Shown here piece after piece: positions 1-8,178 of a stretch of 64,000 nt of DNA. The translations under genes were made by a program, and so were the position numbers. This DNA comes from Amoebophrya sp. A120 (lineage: Eukaryota; Sar; Dinophyceae; Syndiniales; Amoebophryaceae), in the NCBI GenBank assembly GCA_905178155.1, contig CAJINV010000003.1, positions 1,999,873-2,063,872 of the forward strand, given 5' to 3'. Within the stretch, counting starts at the first letter, position 1, and each line of letters starts with the position of its first letter. The notes beneath the pieces were generated by a model. It made no database searches and was not told the DNA's origin. It saw nothing but the letters and a program-made list of their open reading frames with translations.

Positions 1-3000
1 CTCCTTGTGGAGCTTCGTTTGACAGGTGAGAAACGCCGCTTCGCACACCTTCAGCTTGGTGCTCATGGACTCGATCTCCGCCCGCCACTTCTTCACCTGG
101 TCGCACTCCGCCTTCAACTTGCCCAAGTCGTTCTTAAACGTCGCCAACGCGTTGGTGTTGGGCGTGTTCGGTTTGTACAACTTGGAACCCGTCGTCTTCA
201 TCCAGTTTTGCGTCATGCCGCGGAGCTCCCGCGCCCGCTTCGTCATCTTCCTCGCGCGGTAGCCGCGGAAGGCCGCCTGGATTTTGATGGTTTTCTCGAG
301 TGTGGCAAACCGCACCTGCTCGTCGAGGACTTGGTGGCCCCGAAGACGGGCCATCACCTTGGTTTTTCCCATCACGTACTGGCCCTTCAACTCCGGTTGG
401 TGGAACACCTCCGGAAGGCGGTCCAGAATCAGCGTAACCACCGCCGGGTCGGGGAGCTTTTTGCCCGCTTTTTTCTCACATTCCATCCGGAGTTTCACCG
501 GAAAGCACGCACGGTATTTGCGGCAGAACTCGGCGGGCAAAGCGCGTAACGGATACCCCTGCTGCCGGATTTTCACCGCTTCCATCGCGCCGGAGAAAAT
601 CAGCTGCTCCAACACCTTCGCGCGCGTGAAAATCTTCGGATTCTTCTCGTCGTTGGGCTTGATGCACCGGACAAAATGCGGCACGGCGGAACGAATTCGC
701 TCCATTAGCGTTTTCAGCGACGCGCGGAACTGGGTTGAAACCGTCAACTTTTTCTGCTTGCCCTCTTCTTCCAGTTGCTTCCCTAAATCCCTCAGCAACT
801 CGTTCTTCGAGGTCTTCAGCACGTCCATCGCCTCGGGCGGCGGGTCGTCCGTGTTTTTTTCATGCACCCAGCCGCCGACATTGTAGGTGACCTTGCCGGC
901 GTAGTGGGTCAGCGTGAACTCCGGCGGGTCCTTGTTGAACTTGTCCGCCTCGAAGTAAGCATTCTTCTTGGTTTCCATCAGCTTCCCCAGATTGTTCATA
1001 AACGTCTTGTCCGTTTGCCGCATCCCTTTGGTGGCGTCGTCCAGTACGCTGAAGATGGAGTCCCTGGGCGCGGCAATCGTGTCCAGGATCTCCTGGTTGT
1101 CCGCGAACGTGATGCCCTCGACGGAAACCCCCTCCGCCTTGTAGTCCGCCATTTCGCGCTTGAACACGAATTCGTTGAAGTGCTGCTGCAGGTTCTCGTT
1201 GGATAAATTGATGGTGATCTGCTCCCAGGTGTTGTTGGGGAAGGACTCGAAGCCCGCGATATCCAGTAAACCCACCTCGATCTTCTTCGCGCTGCTGTTC
1301 CCGATGTCCCCGGCGACAACTTTGTTTAAGTTTTCCATCAGCCAGGCGAACAGCCGCGAGTACACCAGCGTGGCTAACCCGTTCCGCGCCTCGTTCGCCA
1401 GCTCCGGCTTCAGTTGCTTCACCGTCACGTCCTTCCCGACGATCAGCTTCTTGTTCGTGATCGCGGTCTGCAGCACCTTGTCGTCGCACTCCCAGGCGGT
1501 GGACACTTCCTTGGTCTTGTCGCAGATGGACGAATCGTTTTTCCCCGCTTTAAAACTCACGTTCCCGAGCAATAAAATGCCCGCCACCGCCTTGAACAGG
1601 TCGGCGCGCTTCTTCTCGCCGATGGTGACGTCCTCGAAGGCCGACACCACCTCGTTGTACTCGGTTTTGTCATCCACGCCGTCGGCGAGCTGGGCTCCGC
1701 TTTTCAGGTAGTTGAAGTCGCTCCACTTCGTGCCCTTCGGCAGCCCGTACTTCGCCCCGTCGGGGCCGTGCAGCAGCATGTAGAAGATGTGAAAGTTGCG
1801 CTCCAAACTGGTCTGCTTCAGCACGCGCGACTTCTCCAGCAAATAGTCCACCAGCAGCGCACCGTCGATGGAGCCCTTTTGCCCGAACATGATCGCGGTC
1901 CACTTCCCGAACCGGGACGAGTTGTTGTTCCGGGAGGTCTTCGCGTTCCCAAAAGCTTCCAAGATCGGGTTGCACTGCATGATGCGGTCCTGGATGCGGC
2001 TCTCGTTGTGCCCGGCGGAGTCCGCGAAGAACCCCAGCATGATCTTACACGCTTCGGTCTTCCCCGCCCCGGACTCTCCGGAGATCAAAATCGCCTGGTT
2101 CAAACTCTCGCGCACGCACCCCGACAGAGCGGTCTTGGCGATGGAGTACACGTGCGGGGGCTGCTCCCGGGAATCCGCCGCGTTGATGTACTTGTCCATC
2201 ACCTCGGGCGTGTCCAGGCCGAGCCGCTCGAAGGGGTGTGAAGTGTAAAAATGTCTGGGTCTGGAAGGATCCGAACTTGTGATGCGTGTTTCGGATCCTA
2301 CAAGAAAGATCTGTGATGCATAAACGTGCAAAAGCTGCCCACTTCTGGACTTGCAGAGAGGGCATTTCTCATGCAGAATACGCATCAGCAAGGAGCTGCA
2401 GAACCTGTGATGCTAGGCCCTGCATTCCAGACGTGGGGGAGCTTGGAAAAACTGCATGACAAATCTCGGAGTCTCCCAGAGGGCGCAGACATTCTTGCAT
2501 TTGATAAGGGGTTGCAGGAGACGATAATTTGGTCGATCATCGTGTAGATCTCCCCCTTCCCGTACCTATGCATTGCAAAAGTATCGTACTAGTAGTAATT
2601 GCATTCATGCATTACAAATTTTTTTCTTAAGGTAAATCCGCATGACAAATTTTATTTCTGATGCTGGGGAAATTTGTATTGCATTTATACGAGTACGATA
2701 CTTTTGCAATGCATAGTACCGGGTTTCCAACGACTGCAGCACCGCGGCGTTCACCACGGACCGCAGCTGACACACGTATGAGAGTGCACAACTCCCCCTC
2801 CCACTCATTTGTATTGCATGAACAGCAATAAAAACACCAGTACACGTGGAGCCTGCGCATGACAAATTCATGTAGTACTCCTGTTTGGGCTTCCGGAATC
2901 TGTCATGCAAACAGTGCTAAAGGGAAGCACTTGGATTTCCGGTTTTGCATGACAAATGAGGGAGAGGGAAATTTGTGCACTCTCATAACACGTCGGGTAA

Positions 3001-3446
3001 GCCCATTAAATGGTCGTCCTCCACGTCCGCGACCTTGGTGATCTCGTCCGCGGTCAGCCACACCACCTCCTCATATGCATTGCAAAAATGTCTGGGTCTG
3101 GAAAAAGTGATCTTGTGATGCTGGCCTTACATTCCAAGAAAATCTGTATTGCATGACTAACAAACGCACAGCGTTCTTTGTGATGCAAAAACGCAGTTTG
3201 TCGTGCGCGCTACGTATGAGACAGCGTTGCAGGAACTTGTCATGCTTGGCTGCATTCGAAAGCGTTTCAGTCATCCACAGTTCAGCATCACAAGTTTCCA
3301 GACCCAGACATATTTGCATGTGATACCTGACTCGCGTTCTCGATCTGGTAGCCGCGGACCTTCTTGCCCTTCATGTCCTTAGTCTGCCCCGTGTCCTTCG
3401 CCATCACATACCCCTCGACGGGGTGTGGAATCCACTGCTTCAACAT
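1..3446 (-). CDS. MyTH4 myosin heavy chain, tandem copy 1 (partial, 3' part outside window)
   Basis: This is the N-terminal and motor part of the same myosin as copies 2 and 3, cut by the left edge. Exons on the minus strand are 3446-3326, 3068-2988, 2771-2716, 2561-2507 and 2231 to the edge. The gaps are four introner elements. The start ATG at 3446 begins MLKQWIPHP. The P-loop GESGAGKT and switch II DIAGFESF are present in the last exon. A few substitutions separate it from copy 2, for example near 629, 646, 709, 2038, 2115 and 2168-2193. Its introner at 2506-2237 has a different left end from those in copies 2 and 3 (TATCAAATG rather than TATGAATTG). Confidence 0.9.
2237..2506 (-). mobile_element. 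Introner, family A, myosin copy 1 intron 4
   Basis: TSD CCCCT. The left end starts TATCAAATGCAAGAATGTCT and then departs from the family core (TGCGCCCTCTGGG), so this TIR is damaged compared with copies 2 and 3. Removing the element and one TSD joins SCNP to FERLGL, the conserved myosin NPF site. Confidence 0.88.
2567..2715 (-). mobile_element. Introner, family C, myosin copy 1 intron 3
   Basis: A 149-bp element with TIR TATGCATTGCAAAAGTATCG and TSD GGTAC. Present in all three copies. Confidence 0.9.
2777..2987 (-). mobile_element. Introner, family B, myosin copy 1 intron 2
   Basis: Identical to 12764-12974: TIR TATGAGAGTGCACAA, TSD CGTGT. Absent from copy 3. Confidence 0.9.
3074..3325 (-). 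mobile_element. Introner, family A, myosin copy 1 intron 1
   Basis: Identical to 13061-13312. The inverted ends carry the GTCTGGGTCTGG core. The left flank is TCAGG and the right flank TGAGG, one mismatch from a perfect 5-bp duplication. Confidence 0.85.
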
Positions 3447-4612
3447 CTTGCTTCTTCGCGAGGAGGGCGGGCGGGGGGGCTGAAACTAACTAAAGGAAGC
3501 GTAAAAGTGAATGGTCAAACTTTTTTGGAAAATAACCAGTTTGATGTTACAACTTAGAACTTAAAAGCGCTTAAAGTAAACGTGCTTTTTGTCGGTCTCG
3601 TCAAAAATACCGGCAGCGCCATGGTGCACGTGGGTCGTGATCATCATGGAACAAATAAAAATATTTCATTTGCATTTGGGACAGTAAAACAATCATGTAG
3701 CACAGGGTATCGAATTGGGATGATGGGTGTCACAGTGGCGTTTGGCTTGCTAGGCCACTGTTGCAAATGAGAGAATGAACGTAAATAAAATCTGAGTATA
3801 TATAACTTGCTCTACCGTGATGCCGGCTGAAAAAGAGCGAGCAGTGGCTGTGGCGCCTAGGTGCACGATGAAGTAGCAGACGTTTCTTATCAACAAGCAC
3901 GAGTTGCAGGACGAGTCAAAAAGCACAGCACGATACCGACTCAGATTGTTATTAGTCACTTTCTGCTGGGATGTTCTTGATCAGTACGACTGCAGACCGA
4001 CAATTTTAGTCTTGCCTTTGGCTTTGCGCCATGGTCATTCACATAGTACAACCGATTTTGATTTATAATTAACCACTGCCTGGATTGCAAACAAAGAGTA
4101 GTTCATTTTCATAGAGGGACCGAATTTCACGAATGAAATACTGGAGAAGCGCCAGAAAATGAGAATAGATGCGAACGCCAATGGTCTCCCATTTCGGAAG
4201 ATCATAGGCACTCGCCACTTGAGAAAGCGCTTGATTTAGATAAAGCCTTTAGTGCAATTAGAAACGTCGCGTCGCTCAATCCTTATTTCTCCGCATATTT
4301 CCGTCCATGAGGACATGCATCATGCTACTTGCGATTGCGCATCATGAGTTAAATACCTGCACTGTTACTCTCGCATCATCAGATATGCATCTTTAGGTGT
4401 AGCAAGTATTCGTGTCAAACGATAGTCGGCACTCGAATAAATCAATGCACATATTATCAGTAATTTTCTTGTGGCCCGCATGCAGCTCGGTCCTGAAACA
4501 AGGCAAACAGCATCACAAACAAAGCTCGATGTACAATCACAAGTCAAATTGTTGAAGCCTTCAGCAAGCAAGTTCGCCCGGAAACAGGGCGCACCCCAAA
4601 AAAACAAAACTG
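3447..4612. other. 5' flank of myosin copy 1
   Basis: About 1.17 kb upstream of the start ATG, repeated at 13434-14599 and, with indels and substitutions, at 23522-24670. It presumably holds promoter and 5' UTR. I see no TATA-like element or other control site that I can defend. Confidence 0.6.
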
Positions 4613-4788
4613 AATGAAGTCTCCGACTGATATCATTTGACAAAGATTGCCCCAGGGTGCAACGTGCAGAGCCTGAGACGGACATTGTCCAATGATATAG
4701 AGCCCGGCGAGGCAGTATCGCCTACGCAGGCCCGCGTCGTGCGCGACATGTGGATCGACAGCGGAGATCTAGATCGCAAATTCGCAAA
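4613..4788 (-). repeat. Split direct repeat B2, terminal
   Basis: Partner of 5344-5519. Its outer end coincides, within two bases, with the point where copies 1 and 2 diverge from the copy 3 flank, which marks it as the element terminus. Confidence 0.9.
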
Positions 4789-5054
4789 CTCACACTCTGA
4801 TCGAACCAACGCAAGGATACAAGTGGCGCTGCTCACTCAACCACCACCTTTGCGGGGCGATACAGTCCTGGCCGACACTCTAGCTAACTAACGACGAACA
4901 ACAACAACGAAGCTTTTTTCTTGTCTCGTCACCTGGCGAAGCCAACCCTTGCAAGCTTTTGAAGGGAGGGAGCGGACGGGTCTTTTCAAAACTTGCAGCG
5001 GAGCCACGCCTTTCCTGCAGGCGACGGCTCGAACTCAATAGTTTCCATCTCAAG

Positions 5055-5141
5055 TAGCTACTTTTTTCGGGCTTTTGAGGTACTCGCAAAGGGGAGGTGG
5101 CGCACACTAACTCACCTCGACTTTCACCGCGAAAGCCGTGC
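5055..5141 (-). repeat. Split direct repeat A2
   Basis: Partner of 8092-8178, lying between B1 and B2. Confidence 0.9.
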
Positions 5142-5343
5142 GGCCCCACATACAAAAAGATCGCCGCGCTCTCAGGATGGAAGCTAGCTAGGAAGTGAAC
5201 ACCAACAGCAGAACCGTCTGTAGCTAATTCTTGTGCCAACCAGAATTAGCTAGGGCGCACTAGAAATCTTTTTCAGTCTTCGTATCCTTTCCTGCGTCTA
5301 CGATTTCACTCTGGATCAACGTATTGCGCATGCTCAGATCCTT

Positions 5344-5519
5344 AATGAAATCTCCGACTGATATCATTTGACAAAGATTGTCCCAGGGTGCAACGTGCAG
5401 AGCCTGAGACGGACACTGTCCAATGATATAGAGCTCGGCGAGGCAGTATCGCCTACGCAGGCCCGCGTCGTGCGCGACATGTGGATCGACAGCGGTGATC
5501 TAGATCGCAAATTCGCAAA
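5344..5519 (-). repeat. Split direct repeat B1
   Basis: About 175 bp, matching 4613-4788 with a constant offset of 731 bp and few mismatches. Confidence 0.9.
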
Positions 5520-5669
5520 ATGCGTAACATCCACCACTTCCGATCCTGAGAACAGCGAAGCTTTTTGAAGGGTGCACCCCTGCCCTAAACACTTCACTAC
5601 TGTGAAGCGGCGTAGCCCTTTGCGGAAATGAAAACCAGAGGCAGCAATTGGTCGACCCACTGAAGTCAA

Positions 5670-7568
5670 TTAGTTGTCCTCAGCAAAGTCGAAGATTTTG
5701 GCCAAACCATTTTTCCAGGTGCGAGACACTCTAACCGCGAACGATTCTAGTTTTGCTAGATAATCGCTCCAGTTGCCGCCAGCGCGACAGCATCCTATGC
5801 GCGCGGGGAAACCGATGATGGCTGTAGCTTCTTCGTTCGGGAGTCGATGTTTCAATTTTTCAAAGAAATCGCCGAGCGCCTGTTGGAACCACGCCAACCG
5901 CTTTGCCTGCGTTTCCGCATTACCCTGCTGGTTCTTCGGCGGTAGCCCTGGCTTGTGTTGGCCATACAAGTTTGCTACTAACTTGCTTGCACGGGTTGAA
6001 ACCTTTCGCAGATCCGCCGTGCCCGGGACTCTTTTGTAGGACTTCGCGCACGTGTTTGCTGGTGGATATTTGAAAAGTATCTTCTTCGCTATACCTTCCG
6101 CTTTTCCTATGGTCAGGCAGTTTGTCTGGTGCGCGATCACATTCATGTTGTCTGCTAGAATTGATCCCCGCACATGCACCAGCGGCACTCTTTCCGGCTT
6201 TACTTTCTGGCTTGCTTTTCTCTTCGGCTTCTCCAACAGTGCCAAGGTACTTTCCGAGTACCCTTCGCACTTTGTCTGCAGACTTTGCGCTGGCACTGTG
6301 CTCAGCACCAGATAGGTGTCGTCTGTTGGCGGTAGGTCTACCCAGCTTGCTCCTTTCCATACTTGGAATATCGATTTATTCTTCTGGAATCTGCTCACCG
6401 TGTGAAACTTCGAATGCAAATAAGCAAGCCTGCTTTTGTATTTTGGAACTAAAACCAACGCCCGGGGGCGCTGTGCTTCCGGGACTTTCATGTAGTCCAC
6501 CAATTTCTTGAGGACCGGCATAATTGCAAAGCTGCCTGGATGCCACCAACTCAATTCCAGCGCCATTTCGTGGTCTGTGGTCTGGTACGCGTCCGTGATG
6601 TGGTTTTTGAAATAATCCACCAGTCTGCTGTGACCCTCACGATCACGCATCGCGTCCACTGTTGGCGTGATTTTCAGCCTTGAGCATACCGACGACAACG
6701 CTTCTGGTTTTAGTCGTTTGCTCGGGTTCTGGTCGTACAGCGTACTGCTGAGCTGTAGTCGGCTGATCGCGTCTGCTATCACATTATGCTTGCCCCGCAC
6801 ATGTTGCGCCAGCATTTTTATTCCCAACCTGTTTTGCATCAACTTGATGGCCTTGGCTTTTTCTGCGAGCCACTGTTTCCGCCCGGTCCCAAAGTTGATG
6901 TAGTGCATGGCACTGGTATTGTCTGTCCGCAGAAGGATAATTCTGCCCGCAAAACGTTCGCCGTATTTTTTTAGCCATTCTGCGACTGTGGTCAGATCCC
7001 TTTTGTTGGAGTGTCTTTGGTCGATTTCTTCGCTGAAGTCGCCCTCGTGCCGCACTTCGTCCCCGTCCGCCGTCAGCCCCCAATGAAACCCGCTAGCATC
7101 ACTTGTGACGATCATGAAAGAGGCGGGATCAATATCTTGGAAGATTTCGGGATGATCAAGCAATTCCGGAGTAAACAGGAAAGATAAGCCCTCGGTCGTG
7201 GAAAAGATGGGGATAAAAGGATCGTCTTTGAGGACTTGAAGCCACCAAGAAAAATCTGCTATGACCGCAGCGGAGAGCTGGGGAGATGGACTGAAAGACT
7301 TGCGTCCTTTGGTCCATGCAGCGATAGCCCCCGAATCCCCAAGCAAGTCGTAAGCGTTCCGCAGAAATGCGCGCCCAGCCGAGACAACAAAGGAGATGAA
7401 GTTCAACTTTCCTACTATCGACGCCAGATCTTTTGCGTTCGTTGATAATCCGTTCGCGGCCTCTTGCAAGCATTTTCTAATGCTGCAATATACTTTTCGC
7501 GTTGTTCTGGGTCCACGTAAATCCGCATCTTGATGGCGTTGATCATGAACCCTATCCAGCAGATGCAC
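5670..7568 (-). CDS. Retroelement polyprotein part: RT end, RNase H, DIRS-like region, macro domain
   Basis: An open frame of 632 codons with no ATG at its 5' end. It is the downstream part of a pol-like protein. After the end of the RT thumb (VGKLNFISF, about residues 52-60) comes an RNase H of the DIRS/gypsy type at about 150-270: SDASGFHWG (Asp157), RTDNTSAMHYIN (Asp216) and HNVIADAISR (Asp266). Residues about 300-390 (TPTVDAMRDREG through LVPKYKSRLAYL) resemble the region after RNase H in DIRS-like elements. Residues about 463-617 fit an ADP-ribose-binding macro domain: VRGSI, VIAHQTNCLTIGKAEGIAKK, VANLYGQ and GFPARIGCCRAGGNW. A macro domain would bind or hydrolyse ADP-ribose derivatives. 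Its role in a retroelement is unknown to me. The frame ends 36 codons or fewer beyond the macro fold. Confidence 0.8.
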   Translation of the reverse strand: MHLLDRVHDQRHQDADLRGPRTTRKVYCSIRKCLQEAANGLSTNAKDLASIVGKLNFISFVVSAGRAFLRNAYDLLGDSGAIAAWTKGRKSFSPSPQLSAAVIADFSWWLQVLKDDPFIPIFSTTEGLSFLFTPELLDHPEIFQDIDPASFMIVTSDASGFHWGLTADGDEVRHEGDFSEEIDQRHSNKRDLTTVAEWLKKYGERFAGRIILLRTDNTSAMHYINFGTGRKQWLAEKAKAIKLMQNRLGIKMLAQHVRGKHNVIADAISRLQLSSTLYDQNPSKRLKPEALSSVCSRLKITPTVDAMRDREGHSRLVDYFKNHITDAYQTTDHEMALELSWWHPGSFAIMPVLKKLVDYMKVPEAQRPRALVLVPKYKSRLAYLHSKFHTVSRFQKNKSIFQVWKGASWVDLPPTDDTYLVLSTVPAQSLQTKCEGYSESTLALLEKPKRKASQKVKPERVPLVHVRGSILADNMNVIAHQTNCLTIGKAEGIAKKILFKYPPANTCAKSYKRVPGTADLRKVSTRASKLVANLYGQHKPGLPPKNQQGNAETQAKRLAWFQQALGDFFEKLKHRLPNEEATAIIGFPARIGCCRAGGNWSDYLAKLESFAVRVSRTWKNGLAKIFDFAEDN

Positions 7569-7879
7569 TGCGTCGGATAAGTCATCTTATCCAGCTTATC
7601 CGCCCGGAATCCATGTAAAACCAATCCTGGAACGAAGGAAAAGGCGCGAAGTTTTAGAGGCACGAAGGTCGTCCCCTTACCGCTCACGCGTCGGATTTCG
7701 GAGGCGGCTTCGCAACACTCAGGGGCTTCCGACCGAAGATGACGAATAAATAGCTGAGAACAGTTTAACCGGGACTGGCAGCGACGCACACTGTGTGCAA
7801 ACATTACACAAGATGCACACTGCGCGCAAGCGGGAACTAAAGTGGCAAACACATCTTGCGTTGCGGGCCTTCTGGCCAC
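7400..7879 (-). pseudogene. Reverse transcriptase remnant, frameshifted against the downstream ORF
   Basis: The segment GFRADKLDKMTYPTQ, then WIGFMINAIKMRIYVDPEQ and EKYIAALENA, matches the end of an RT palm/thumb of DIRS/gypsy type (normally a pattern like W-L-G-F-x-I-D). The frame then runs into a stop, while the homologous continuation (CLQEAANGLSTNAKDLAS) lies in the other frame from about 7475. One base is missing in an A run, or a -1 slip is used. No YxDD box is seen upstream, so fingers and palm are missing. Copy at 17387-17866. Confidence 0.65.
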
Positions 7880-8091
7880 ATGCGTTCTAGCATGCTAAAC
7901 TTTTGGACGTGATGTCTTTCATTACGTCCCAACTGAGCCCAAGCAGCGAAAGAGGCTGTCGCGTCGACGACTTACTTTGGCTAACCGAAATCCTACAGCC
8001 TTACCGCACGGCGCGTCGGATTTCGTGCCGTAATCACTCAAGCTAACGAGGTCTTTCAGCCTTTAACTTAGTCCTTTCTATCCTATACTAA

Positions 8092-8178
8092 TAGCTACTT
8101 TTTTCGGACTTTTGAGGTACTCGCAAAGGGGAGGTGGCGTACACTAACTCACCTCGACTTTCACCGCGAAAGCCGTGC
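8092..8178 (-). repeat. Split direct repeat A1 (87 bp)
   Basis: Matches 5055-5141 at 85 of 87 bases. The first 18 bases on the minus strand encode the last five residues and stop codon of the myosin. Confidence 0.9.

Larger units (their letters stand above)
4615..8178 (-). mobile_element. Retroelement with split direct repeats (tyrosine-recombinase-like layout), copy in unit 1/2
   Basis: On the minus strand the order is A1 (8178-8092), coding region (7879-5670), B1 (5519-5344), A2 (5141-5055), B2 (4788-4613). A1/A2 are 87 bp with two mismatches; B1/B2 are about 175 bp with few mismatches. The order A1-ORF-B1-A2-B2 is that of the split direct repeats of PAT/Ngaro-type tyrosine-recombinase retrotransposons. 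Here the B1-A2-B2 blocks are separated by about 200-265 bp rather than adjacent. The coding part has only the end of a reverse transcriptase, an RNase H and a macro domain. I see no tyrosine recombinase, so this copy is 5'-truncated, defective or non-autonomous. It sits between the 3' end of myosin copy 2 and the 5' flank of copy 1. Confidence 0.75.

Noticed and set aside
4880-5239. 119-codon minus-strand frame across repeat A2
   Set aside because: It spans the direct repeat and unique linker of the retroelement; no domain, and A1 is used as myosin 3' end in another context.
4637-5568. Repeated short frames (PGCNVQSLRRTLSNDI and its antisense) in repeats B1 and B2
   Set aside because: They are copies of a non-coding terminal repeat, open on both strands and without flanking coding context.
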